Shown in pieces: positions 44,375 through 52,610 of a stretch of DNA of 64,000 nt (position 1 is its first letter; every line of letters starts with the position of its first letter). Below the pieces are notes generated by a model that made no database searches, was not told where the DNA came from, and was given only the letters and a program-made list of their open reading frames with translations. Origin of the DNA: Chloroflexota bacterium (GTDB lineage: Bacteria > Chloroflexota > Anaerolineae > Anaerolineales > UBA11579); the NCBI GenBank assembly GCA_019456165.1, contig VRUJ01000002.1, positions 124,001-188,000 of the forward strand. Direction: 5' to 3'. The position numbers and the translations under genes were made by a program.

Positions 44375-45115
44375 TTATGAAACCAATTCTGCTTTCTGAG
44401 ACCAAACTTGGCGCATTTGGCGTAATTCGCGACTCAAACGTAAGTGGAACAGTATGAGGTCGCGAAAGGCCGTTAAAATTACTTTAAGGTCCGCTCCTGT
44501 AGCATCTCCAGCTTTTCGGGGCAAATGGGTGACCGACACCTCGGCGATGCGATAACCACGGGCTTTAGCTCCTGCCAGGAATTCAGTATCCACCATCACT
44601 CCGTCAGACTCAAGGATGACGTGGGAAAGAATTTCTCTGCGGAAAAGTTTGAAGCCGCAATCAATATCCCAGCTCAAACGGCCGAACAAAAGGCGCACCA
44701 AGGTGTTCCAACCCCAGCCATTGAGCTTACGGATGAAGTTATCCTGTCTGTCCTTGCGGTATCCACAGATTATGTCTGCTTCATCCATGCGCTCCATGAG
44801 CAGTTTGAGCTCTGCAAAGTCGAACTGCCCGTCCGCTGGGATGAATGCCACCCATTCTCTGGCTGCCGAAGCAAATCCGGCTTTCAGCGCCCCGCCATAG
44901 CCACGGTTGGGAATGTGTTCCTCCAGCCAAAAATGGGGGATGCACAGCAGCAGGCTGCGAGCAAAATCGCCAGTGCGGTCCGTACTGCCGTCATTGACCA
45001 ATATGATCTCATGATCTATCCCCAGGCTGTGAGCGGTTTTGGATACCTTCTTTACAGTTCGTGCAACGTTGGCTTCTTCGTTGTAAGCCGGAATTACTAT
45101 TGAAATGCTTTTCAT
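44375..45115 (-). CDS. family 2 glycosyltransferase (polyprenyl-phosphate sugar transferase-like)
   Basis: 246 residues from the ATG at 45115, preceded by GAGGTG; a frame extension overlaps the neighbouring GtrA gene and is rejected. N-terminal SIVIPAYNEEANV and HEIILVNDGSTDRTG are the GT2 nucleotide-sugar motifs, with AFIPADGQFD (DxD equivalent). The absence of a C-terminal membrane helix pair fits the dolichol-phosphate mannose synthase-like group, which loads sugar onto a lipid carrier. It acts with the adjacent GtrA flippase-like protein and the ArnT/PMT-like transferase. Confidence 0.9.
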   Translation of the reverse strand: MKSISIVIPAYNEEANVARTVKKVSKTAHSLGIDHEIILVNDGSTDRTGDFARSLLLCIPHFWLEEHIPNRGYGGALKAGFASAAREWVAFIPADGQFDFAELKLLMERMDEADIICGYRKDRQDNFIRKLNGWGWNTLVRLLFGRLSWDIDCGFKLFRREILSHVILESDGVMVDTEFLAGAKARGYRIAEVSVTHLPRKAGDATGADLKVILTAFRDLILFHLRLSRELRQMRQVWSQKAELVS

Positions 45116-45174
45116 TTTGACACCTCTTTTATTTAGATCTATTTTGGGTTGACAATTAAGTAGCAGATTAGTGT

Positions 45175-45543
45175 TCATGATTTGAAAACCACCCATTTAT
45201 TAAGACCGAAATTCCAGACAAAAGCCGCGCTAGTGGCCATTGCTATGGCCACCGCTTCAGGCATATTGGTCAATTCTAAACAAACTGCCATCACTCCAGC
45301 ATTGATGCCCAACGCTACGATATGAGTTGCAGTAAATAATGCCCCAGTGCGCCATGCGCTGCTCTGTGATTGGAAAGTCCAGGTCCGGTTCCAGTAGAAG
45401 CTGTTTAGCATGCCCACTGCGTAGGAAATGCTTTTCGCCAAAACCAGTTGAGCGGCAAAGAAAGCTGTCCAGCGGGTGAGAGCGAAGTACATGCCTGCAT
45501 CGATCAGGGTGTTGAGCACTCCAACAGAGAGAAACTTTGTCAT
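45175..45543 (-). CDS. GtrA-family membrane protein
   Basis: 122 residues with four membrane helices. It shows the GtrA signature: FLSVGVLNTLIDAGMYFAL at the start, YAVGMLNSFYWNRTWTF in the middle loop and a C-terminal FVWNFGLNKWVVF. GtrA proteins are thought to move lipid-linked sugars across the membrane. It lies between the polymer glycosyltransferase (45576-47723) and GT2 genes on the same strand, so all three probably serve one glycosylation route. Its start lies just downstream of the preceding stop. Confidence 0.88.
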   Translation of the reverse strand: MTKFLSVGVLNTLIDAGMYFALTRWTAFFAAQLVLAKSISYAVGMLNSFYWNRTWTFQSQSSAWRTGALFTATHIVALGINAGVMAVCLELTNMPEAVAIAMATSAAFVWNFGLNKWVVFKS

Positions 45544-45575
45544 CTGCCCCAGTAAATCGGAGGCTTCCCATCTTA

Positions 45576-47723
45576 TTAGCTTGCGCAGTCATACAACACC
45601 TCGCTTTGCCCCTGCTGCCCACCAGGGAGGTTTCCCACTGAGGGGAAATCGGATTGCAAACTGCTGACTCCCGGCAACTCAACCAGCGAGCAATTCTGTG
45701 TCATCCAACTGGCAATTTCCTGTTTCTGTTGGGGTAAACCAAGCACATATTGCAATTCCCCGCTGTAGACCATCTCGACAAACTGTTCGACGCTAACTAC
45801 GTTATCACTTCCGGTGAAACCGCCAAAAGTCAGCACCGCGCGCCCGGTCTCAAGAATATAGGGCGCAGCCTGGCGAGCGCTGAGGGTTGCGACAAGGTAG
45901 CTATCAGGATCAGTGTTTGCCAGCAAGTAATCGAGAATAACGTCGTTTTCATCGTCAATGGTCACATTGGGTGCGTTTGGCGGTGCGTTTTGCCCGGAAT
46001 CCACACCTGAAGCGGGTAAAGCTACATTAGGATTCGTGTTCAAGGTTGTCACTATCGACCAGGTGAGAGGCGCGGTTAGCAGGGCGACAAACACCAGAGT
46101 GATCGCGGCATTGCGAACCAATGGGTTTGTGCGTAAAGCCAACAACCCAATCCCAGCCAACCAAGCCGCCAAACAGATCAAGGCCACCCAGCCTGCGTAG
46201 TCCGGGTAACTACTCATTGTGTATATCTCGAATAGAACGGTGATTCCGCTTAAGGCCAGCAACAGGCCCCAGCCCAACCAGTGGTTTTGTTTCCAGAGTT
46301 TGACCAACGACCAAGCCGTAATGCCCACAAGAGCGCCTAACGCCGGGCCAAGCATGATCAGATAATAGCTGTGGAACAAACCGGAAGTGAAGCTGAAATA
46401 TGCTAATGCCGGCAGCAGCCAACCTGCCCATAGTATCAAGCCAATAAATTTATCATTCAGCGGCCAAGACCAACCCAAAGCCAACAGCGCCAATGGGATA
46501 CCCAGCAGTGCAAAGGGCAGCAACCAGCTTGCTTCTGTGGCTAAAGGCTCAGTGAACATGCGAAACAATCCAGCTGTGCCAACCTCAGAATTACGCCCAC
46601 CGCCAGCCCCATCGCCACCGGGGCCTCCACCATCGGGTTGTCCATCATTGAAATTAGTCTGGCCGGGCTGTCCACCATTTTGTGGTGCAGGGAAATTATT
46701 TAGCTGCCCATCATCTTGCGGGACTGATCCCTGCCCGGGGAAGCCTCCAACTTGACCATCATTTATTGAGGGTGCAACACCCTGCTGAGGCCTTTGATTT
46801 TGGCCGCCGTCCTGGGGAGGCCCGAACCCTTGCCCATCATCTTGAGCAGGCAGGTTGCCGCCATCAGGACCTGAACTAGATATACCTAAACGGCTGAGTC
46901 CATTATGCCCGACGATCAATTCCATAACCGTGTTGTTCGAACTGCTGCCGATATAAGGGCGGTTTTCTGCAGGGGTAAGATCAACCACAACCGCCCATGA
47001 AAGGGAAACCACAAGTAATACAACCGTGGCGATGCATAAATTCACGATGCGTTTCCACCACTCTGTTTTGCTTCCAAAAAAATAGATGGCATAAAAAGCT
47101 GGCAGCGGCATGAATGCCTGCAGCATTTTAATATTGAAGCCTAAACCCACCAGGACTGCCCCAAGTAAAAGATGGCGCAGCTTTCCAGTTTCTGTAGCTA
47201 TGATGAATGCCCAGGCCGCCAACAGCAACGTCAAAACCAACAAACCATCGATGGTGTTGTTGCGTTCTGTCACCACAGTCACCGGCACGGTTGCCAATAC
47301 TAGCGCAGCCGTTAGACCTGCAAAGACGCCAAAGTGGCGCTTGACCAAGGCATACAGCACGGGAATAGAGATCACACCTGCCAGCGCTTGGGGTAAAGCC
47401 AGCGAGAAGCCGTTAACGCCCAAGAAGTAGGCGGAGACAGCCTGCACCCAAAAGCCCAAGGGTGGTTTATCGACAGTGACCGAGCCGCCCGGCTCGAAGG
47501 CCGCGTAGAAAAAGTTGTCCCACGAGGTCAGCATGCTCTTGACCGTGGCGGCGTAATACGTGTTGCCGATGCTGTAGGCACCCAACTCGTAAAAGCGTAA
47601 AAATGCTCCCAGCAGGATGATTAAACCCAATCCTGCTGTTGTATACACCTTCACCATTGAACGGTCGGATACTTCAGTAGTATCGTCTTCAAAAACCTTT
47701 GTCTGTTTAGTTATTGCACTCAT
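45576..47723 (-). CDS. ArnT/PMT-type membrane glycosyltransferase
   Basis: 715 residues from the ATG at 47723, after TTGGAGG. N-terminal membrane domain of the GT39/GT83 kind: RFYELGAYSIGNTYYAATVKSM, the loop with VDKPPLGFWVQAVSAYFLG, and TERNNTIDGLLVL (acidic catalytic-loop residues). Residues about 280-380 form a Gly/Gln/Pro-rich, unstructured insertion (QDDGQGFGPPQDGGQNQRP). A C-terminal soluble domain follows membrane helices. It would move a sugar from a lipid phosphate to an acceptor outside the membrane. First gene of the glycosylation set. Confidence 0.85.
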   Translation of the reverse strand: MSAITKQTKVFEDDTTEVSDRSMVKVYTTAGLGLIILLGAFLRFYELGAYSIGNTYYAATVKSMLTSWDNFFYAAFEPGGSVTVDKPPLGFWVQAVSAYFLGVNGFSLALPQALAGVISIPVLYALVKRHFGVFAGLTAALVLATVPVTVVTERNNTIDGLLVLTLLLAAWAFIIATETGKLRHLLLGAVLVGLGFNIKMLQAFMPLPAFYAIYFFGSKTEWWKRIVNLCIATVVLLVVSLSWAVVVDLTPAENRPYIGSSSNNTVMELIVGHNGLSRLGISSSGPDGGNLPAQDDGQGFGPPQDGGQNQRPQQGVAPSINDGQVGGFPGQGSVPQDDGQLNNFPAPQNGGQPGQTNFNDGQPDGGGPGGDGAGGGRNSEVGTAGLFRMFTEPLATEASWLLPFALLGIPLALLALGWSWPLNDKFIGLILWAGWLLPALAYFSFTSGLFHSYYLIMLGPALGALVGITAWSLVKLWKQNHWLGWGLLLALSGITVLFEIYTMSSYPDYAGWVALICLAAWLAGIGLLALRTNPLVRNAAITLVFVALLTAPLTWSIVTTLNTNPNVALPASGVDSGQNAPPNAPNVTIDDENDVILDYLLANTDPDSYLVATLSARQAAPYILETGRAVLTFGGFTGSDNVVSVEQFVEMVYSGELQYVLGLPQQKQEIASWMTQNCSLVELPGVSSLQSDFPSVGNLPGGQQGQSEVLYDCAS

Positions 47724-47953
47724 GTCAGCCTCCAAAATTCTTATTGATGGCTACATGATAGGAAAAAGATGTTTAGAAGTTGTTAAGATGTTGTTGAAGC
47801 TTGATTAACGCTTTTTCCCCAGTTGAGGGTATAAATCTTTCTAATTTGTCTTTCTGAGTGACCGAAGGGAGCGAAGAATCTCTGAACAGAATTCTCCCAT
47901 AAAATTATAACTGAAGTTTCGATTACATCGAACCCACGGTCATATGACCATGC

Positions 47954-47959
47954 TATAAT
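47954..47959 (+). promoter_or_regulatory. extended -10 of rarA, leaderless
   Basis: TGCTATAAT is an extended -10; the hexamer is at 47954-47959 and the ATG at 47969, 9 nt further. No ribosome binding site intervenes, so translation probably starts at the mRNA 5' end. Confidence 0.7.
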
Positions 47960-47968
47960 CCTCCTACC

Positions 47969-49399
47969 ATGACCGACCTCTTCGACCACGCCATGCAAGA
48001 ACGCCTGGCTACTGAAGCGCCCCTGGCCGCGCGTATGCGCCCGCGCACCTTGGATGAGTATGTCGGGCAAGAGGAGATCGTGGGCGAAGGCCGCTTGCTG
48101 CGCCGCGCAATTGAAGCAGATCGGTTGTTTGCTTCAATTATTTTGTGGGGGCCACCCGGCACAGGCAAGACCACATTGGCAATGGTGATCGCCAACCACA
48201 CCCAATCCCACTTCGAGACCCTCTCCGCTGTTTTGGCCGGTAAACCCGATCTGCGCAAGGTGATCGACGCAGCCAAAGAGCGCCGCAAGCTCTATAACAA
48301 GCGCAGCCTACTTTTTGTGGACGAGGTGCACCGCTGGAACAAGGCCCAGCAAGACGCATTGCTGCCGCACGTCGAGAACGGCACCCTGACATTGATCGGC
48401 GCCACCACAGAAAATCCCTACTTCGAGGTCATCGGCGCGCTGGTATCGCGTTCGCGCGTGCTGCAACTTAGACCGCTCGAGGATGAGGATGTACGCATTA
48501 TCATGCAGCGCGCCATTGAGGATAAAGAGCGCGGTTTCGGCCAACGGAAAATCGAGCTGGATGAAGACGGCATGCAGCACTTGCTGCGCGTCGCCGGGGG
48601 TGATGCACGCAACGCGCTGAATGCGCTTGAGCTTGCCGTTGAAAGCACTCCGCCGGATAAAAAAGGGGTGATTCACGTCACCTTAGATGTAGCCCAAGAA
48701 TCCATCCAACGCCGGGCGGTGTTATATGACAAGGACGGCGACTCCCACTATGACACCATCTCTGCTTTTATCAAATCAGTGCGTGGCTCTGATCCCGACG
48801 CGTCTCTTTATTGGCTGGCCAAGATGCTTTACGCAGGGGAGGATCCTCGTTTTATCCTGCGCCGGTTGATCATCCTTGCAGGGGAAGACATCGGTCTGGC
48901 AGACCCGCTGGGATTAGTGGTTGCCAGCTCTGCTGCCCAAGCATTCGATTACATAGGCCTGCCTGAGGGTGTTTTCCCCATCGTACATGCAACGCTATAT
49001 TTAGCGACGGCCCCCAAATCCAACACCGCAACTTCTTACTTCAAGGCTTTCCAGCTTATCGAAGACGAAGGTATCACCGAAGTCCCCGATCACCTCAAAG
49101 ATGGCAACCGGGACGCCAAAGCTCTGGGGCATGGCAAAGATTACCAATATCCCCACAGCCACCCAGACCACTTCCTGCCTCAGCAGTACTTACCCAAACC
49201 TCTGCTGGGAACCTATTTCTATAACCCATCCACACAAGGATACGAAAAACAGGTTTCCGAGCAGTTAGAGCGCTGGCGTGCAGCCCAACGAAAAGCCTTG
49301 GGAATTACCGAAACAGATGAGATCCCCGACATGAGCGAAGAAACCATCCAGGCGATCAAGCGCCACCACAAACCGACCGGAAGCCGGGCAGCAAGGTAA
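47969..49399 (+). CDS. rarA: replication-associated recombination protein A (RarA/MgsA)
   Basis: 476 residues. AAA+ ATPase with Walker [16 protein letters not shown], Walker [18 protein letters not shown], sensor 1 [12 protein letters not shown] and arginine-finger region SRSRVLQL, followed by the tetramerisation and C-terminal MgsA domains ([35 protein letters not shown]). RarA acts at stalled forks and double-strand breaks, related to clamp-loader proteins. The length is slightly above E. coli RarA (447). It is preceded by an extended -10 promoter. Confidence 0.97.
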   Translation: MTDLFDHAMQERLATEAPLAARMRPRTLDEYVGQEEIVGEGRLLRRAIEADRLFASIILWGPPGTGKTTLAMVIANHTQSHFETLSAVLAGKPDLRKVIDAAKERRKLYNKRSLLFVDEVHRWNKAQQDALLPHVENGTLTLIGATTENPYFEVIGALVSRSRVLQLRPLEDEDVRIIMQRAIEDKERGFGQRKIELDEDGMQHLLRVAGGDARNALNALELAVESTPPDKKGVIHVTLDVAQESIQRRAVLYDKDGDSHYDTISAFIKSVRGSDPDASLYWLAKMLYAGEDPRFILRRLIILAGEDIGLADPLGLVVASSAAQAFDYIGLPEGVFPIVHATLYLATAPKSNTATSYFKAFQLIEDEGITEVPDHLKDGNRDAKALGHGKDYQYPHSHPDHFLPQQYLPKPLLGTYFYNPSTQGYEKQVSEQLERWRAAQRKALGITETDEIPDMSEETIQAIKRHHKPTGSRAAR

Positions 49400-49459
49400 T
49401 ACCAGGCTTGGTTAGTGACTCCTTTAGTTATTGATTGACTCCCCCTAGAAAAAACCATT

Positions 49460-50068
49460 ATGCCAACTATCCTACTAATCAGACACGGAGAAAACGAGTA
49501 TGTCAAGAAGGGGCGGCTGGCCGGGCGCCTGCCGGGCATACATTTAAATGAAAAAGGGCAAGCTCAAGCAGAACTTTTGGGCAAGTCTCTCGCCAGCATG
49601 TCGCTTACCGCGGTATACAGCAGCCCTTTAGAACGCACTGTTGAAACAGCCAAACCCATCGCCAAAGCTCATAAGCTCAAGGTAATTAAACGGAATGGGT
49701 TATTAGAACTCGATGTGGGCAAATGGGAAGATAAAACCTTAAAACAACTCAGTCGCCTGAACCTGTGGAAGGTTGTGCAGCAGTCACCTTCCCTGGCACG
49801 TTTCCCGGAGGGAGAGACCTTTGCAGAGGCCCAACAACGCATCATTACAGAACTTCAAACTCTGACTGCCAAACACAAGCCAAAAGATATTATCGTTTGC
49901 GTTGGGCACAGCGATATGATCAAACTTGCCGTGGCCTATTACCTTGGTTTGCCATTGGACATGTTCCAACGTCTCCTCGTGCAACCCGGCTCTATCAGCA
50001 CCGTACACATCACTAAAACTCACACTCGCTTGATTAACTTGAATAATATTCCCCACGCGCCAGCATAA
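49460..50068 (+). CDS. histidine phosphatase-family protein (MSMEG_4193-like phosphomutase)
   Basis: 202 residues of the phosphoglycerate-mutase-like branch: RHGENEYVKKGRLAG at the start (phospho-His), VYSSPLERTVETA (Arg), LDVGKWED, and IIVCVGHSDMIKLAVAYYLG with the second His. The RHGEN...GRLAGRLPGIHLNEKG pattern and the two following genes (DUF3090, SCO1664-like) identify the MSMEG_4193-type putative phosphomutase. In Actinobacteria these three lie together near the mycothiol ligase mshC. The reaction is unproven. The start, with no ribosome binding site, lies 60 nt after rarA. Confidence 0.87.
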   Translation: MPTILLIRHGENEYVKKGRLAGRLPGIHLNEKGQAQAELLGKSLASMSLTAVYSSPLERTVETAKPIAKAHKLKVIKRNGLLELDVGKWEDKTLKQLSRLNLWKVVQQSPSLARFPEGETFAEAQQRIITELQTLTAKHKPKDIIVCVGHSDMIKLAVAYYLGLPLDMFQRLLVQPGSISTVHITKTHTRLINLNNIPHAPA

Positions 50069-50080
50069 CCTTGATACTGG

Positions 50081-50114
50081 TATACTAGCCCAGATGGACA
50101 ATACTGATGAGTGA
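50081..50114 (+). promoter_or_regulatory. extended -10 with six-codon leader ORF before the DUF3090 gene
   Basis: TGGTATACT (hexamer 50081-50086) is an extended -10. Seven nt later an ATG at 50094 opens a mini-ORF, MDNTDE then TGA (50094-50114). It overlaps the DUF3090 ATG (50107) in another frame, so a ribosome that starts leaderlessly on it would end at the real start. It may couple translation. Confidence 0.5.
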
Positions 50115-50631
50115 ACCCCAGGAAATTGATCTGAAACCGGTCAACCACATTACCACTGACGCAATCGGTGAGCCGGGTAAACGCGTCTTTTACATCCAAG
50201 GTTGGAAGGGTGACCAGGTAATCACACTTCTAGTAGAAAAATTCCAAATCCAAACCCTTACGATTGGCGTCGAACAATTCCTCGGTGAATTATCTCAGAA
50301 ATTCCCTCAACTCCCTGAAGCCTCCGCAGATTTCATTGAAGAAAAAATGCATATCCATCCACCGGTGGAACCGTTATTCCGCATCGGTGAAATTGGTCTG
50401 GGGTATGACGAGGCTAAAGACCTGCTAGCATTGGTGGCCCGGGAGGCGAGCGGCGAAGAAACAGAAAGCTCGAATGTAGTTCGTTTTTGGGCCACCCGCT
50501 CTCAGATCCGTGCGATGTGCCACTGGGGCTTGGAAGTTGCCAGCCGCGGCCGTCCCATTTGCCCTCAATGCGGTCAACCCGAAGATCCAGAAGGGCATTT
50601 CTGCGCCAAGAAAAACGGCCATAAACATTAA
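50107..50631 (+). CDS. DUF3090 family protein
   Basis: 174 residues. The N-terminus EIDLKPVNHITTDAIGEPGKRVFYIQ and the C-terminal zinc-ribbon-like CPQCGQPEDPEGHFC match DUF3090 (TIGR03847-type), a family of unknown biochemistry known chiefly from Actinobacteria. The C-terminal CxxC...HxxC could bind Zn2+ and mediate contact with the partner gene products. It lies between the phosphomutase-like gene and the SCO1664-type gene, the conserved order. Its ATG overlaps a mini-ORF. Confidence 0.9.
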   Translation: MSEPQEIDLKPVNHITTDAIGEPGKRVFYIQGWKGDQVITLLVEKFQIQTLTIGVEQFLGELSQKFPQLPEASADFIEEKMHIHPPVEPLFRIGEIGLGYDEAKDLLALVAREASGEETESSNVVRFWATRSQIRAMCHWGLEVASRGRPICPQCGQPEDPEGHFCAKKNGHKH

Positions 50632-50644
50632 TAGGGCGCTTTCC

Positions 50645-51373
50645 ATGTCCACAAGTCAACTAGAGCCAATCATAGATTGCCTTCAAAACGGCAGTTTAGC
50701 TGTCGAGGGCCAGTTTATGTGGGGGTCGAATTTCACCTTCCTCGCTGAAGTAAAGCACAACGATCAGACACTCATAGCAGTTTACAAACCAACACAAGGA
50801 GAGAAACCTTTGTGGGATTTCCCTAACGAATCCCTTGCCGGAAGAGAAGTTGCCGCATACCTGGTCAGTGAGGCTCTAGGCTGGAACCTTGTGCCTCCAA
50901 CCGTGCTGAGGACAGATGGTCCAGCAGGGACTGGTTCCTTACAGCTTTTCATCGAACACGAACCGGACTACCATTACTTCAACTTTTCAAACGAAGACCG
51001 CCAGAGGCTGCGCCCGGTTGCCTTGTTTGATATTTTAGTCAACAACACCGACCGTAAAGGCAGCCACGTATTGGTTGACAAACCAGGTAAATTTTGGCTG
51101 ATCGATCACGGAGTTTGCTTTCACACCAATCCCAAACTGCGCACCGTGATCTGGGACTTTGCCGGGCAAACCCTAACCAACGAATACATTGAAGAATTAC
51201 AAGCCTTCCAGGAAAAGTTAGAGCTAGGATCTGATCTGGTGAAAAAGTTTTCAGATTTTCTTACGGAGCGCGAAATCCAAGCCCTGGTAAATCGTATAGA
51301 CCATCTAATCACTCAGGCTCGTTTTCCAACACCCACAAACGATTACCGTTCCTACCCCTGGCCTCCGGTTTGA
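50645..51373 (+). CDS. SCO1664 family protein (PI3/4-kinase-like fold)
   Basis: 242 residues from the ATG at 50645; a longer frame that overlaps DUF3090 by 120 nt is rejected. The family pattern is seen: GSLAVEGQFMWGSNFTFL, YKPTQGEKPLWDFPNESLAGREVAAYLVS (kinase-like Lys and Glu), ALFDILVNNTDRKGSHVLV (catalytic-loop Asp and Asn), and LIDHGVCFHTNPKLRTVIWDF (DHG metal motif). It is thought to have a lipid/protein-kinase-like fold, role unknown. It starts 13 nt after DUF3090's stop; a hairpin at 51448-51466 may end the operon. Confidence 0.88.
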   Translation: MSTSQLEPIIDCLQNGSLAVEGQFMWGSNFTFLAEVKHNDQTLIAVYKPTQGEKPLWDFPNESLAGREVAAYLVSEALGWNLVPPTVLRTDGPAGTGSLQLFIEHEPDYHYFNFSNEDRQRLRPVALFDILVNNTDRKGSHVLVDKPGKFWLIDHGVCFHTNPKLRTVIWDFAGQTLTNEYIEELQAFQEKLELGSDLVKKFSDFLTEREIQALVNRIDHLITQARFPTPTNDYRSYPWPPV

Positions 51374-51442
51374 TCTTTCCCAAAACCCTTCTATAAAAGT
51401 AAGGCTTTCATGAAATCTTCCTAAGTTATTAAAATATGTATC

Positions 51443-51472
51443 ATAAGGGCAGGTCTGAGACCTGCCTCTACC
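51443..51472 (+). terminator. palindromic hairpin after the SCO1664-type gene
   Basis: GGCAGGTC-tga-GACCTGCC (51448-51466) is a perfect 8-bp stem, flanked by TAAGGG and CTCTACC, then A-rich sequence. The layout resembles the 29-bp palindromes at 44232 (TAAGGGC..CCCTAC), so it may be one of a REP-like family that also acts as a terminator. Confidence 0.6.
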
Positions 51473-51516
51473 GAAAAAAATACTTTAAATATGTCTAGCA
51501 CAACAAGGAACATAAC

Positions 51517-52545
51517 ATGAGCCACTACAACCTCGCCTTTATCGGATTTGGAAATGTCGGACAAGCGCTCGCCCAACTGCTACATCGCAAGCAAGCTGAG
51601 CTAGAAAGCCAACACAATATCACCTTTACGATCACTACAATCGTTACCGGCAGCCATGGTGCAGCCTTAAACAATGATGGTTTGGATATGGAAAAAGCAC
51701 TAAGTATTGCCCAAGCAGGGGGTTCACTTGCTGAGCTTTCCGCCTCACCTGCCCCTGCAGATACCCTCGAACTAATCCGCACTTGCAGAGCAGATGTACT
51801 TTTCGAAAACAGCCCGGTGAACTATCAAACTGGCCAACCTGGTCTCGACCACTTGCGCACTGCATTGGAAAGCGGAATGTACGCCATCACGGCCAATAAA
51901 GGGCCTGTGGTGCATGGATTCCGGGAACTTACCGATTTGGCAGAGAAGAACAACGTTAGGTTTTTCTTTGAATCCACTGTTATGGACGGCGCGCCAATTT
52001 TCTCCCTATTCCGTGAAACGCTTCCCAGCGCTAAACTGCACGCTTTTCGGGGAGTGCTTAATTCCACAACAAACTTGATACTCAGCCAAATGGAAGATGG
52101 AGCAAGCTTTGATGAAGCGGTATCACACGCCCAAGCCATCGGCATCGCTGAAACCGACCCCAGTGGGGATGTGGATGGTTGGGACACAGCCGTAAAACTT
52201 TGCGCCCTGGTGACAGTGCTCATGGATTTCCCGATCACTACAGATCAGGTAGATCGAGAGGGCATACGGGGAATAACGCCGCAGAAGATTGCTCAGGCCA
52301 AATCTGAGGGCAAACGTTGGAAACTAGTGTGTTCTGCTAAACTTGATGGGCAAAGTGTACTAGCGCGTGTGGCTCCTGAAATGGTTGGACCAGATTCCGC
52401 GCTATTCACCATAGATGGCACCACCTCCATCGTGGAGTTCGAAACCGATACACTTCCAAGTCTATCTGTTATCCAGGGCAATCCCAGCCCCGTTACCACA
52501 GCTTATGGCCTCCTGGCCGATTTTATCAATGCCGTTGCTGAGTAG
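51517..52545 (+). CDS. hom: homoserine dehydrogenase
   Basis: 342 residues, a short form without the C-terminal ACT domain. The N-terminal Rossmann motif is AFIGFGNVGQALAQLL. The catalytic region has the active Lys in YAITANKGPVV and the homoserine-binding block FRGVLNSTTNLILSQM, then AIGIAETDPSGDVDGWDTAVKL with the conserved Glu and two Asp. It reduces aspartate semialdehyde to homoserine, the branch point to Met and Thr. Loss of ACT suggests no Thr feedback on this chain. It has AAGGAA before its start and is flanked by hairpins. Confidence 0.93.
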   Translation: MSHYNLAFIGFGNVGQALAQLLHRKQAELESQHNITFTITTIVTGSHGAALNNDGLDMEKALSIAQAGGSLAELSASPAPADTLELIRTCRADVLFENSPVNYQTGQPGLDHLRTALESGMYAITANKGPVVHGFRELTDLAEKNNVRFFFESTVMDGAPIFSLFRETLPSAKLHAFRGVLNSTTNLILSQMEDGASFDEAVSHAQAIGIAETDPSGDVDGWDTAVKLCALVTVLMDFPITTDQVDREGIRGITPQKIAQAKSEGKRWKLVCSAKLDGQSVLARVAPEMVGPDSALFTIDGTTSIVEFETDTLPSLSVIQGNPSPVTTAYGLLADFINAVAE

Positions 52546-52610
52546 ATCTTAATTGAGTATAGACCAATTATTTTTGTGTTCTAATTATCAGCTTTTTTCT
52601 GGTCTCCAAA

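Noticed and set aside
44375-45196. Extending the GT2 gene upstream to 45196
   Set aside because: The extension overlaps the GtrA gene; the ATG at 45115 has a good ribosome binding site and begins exactly at the GT2 fold.
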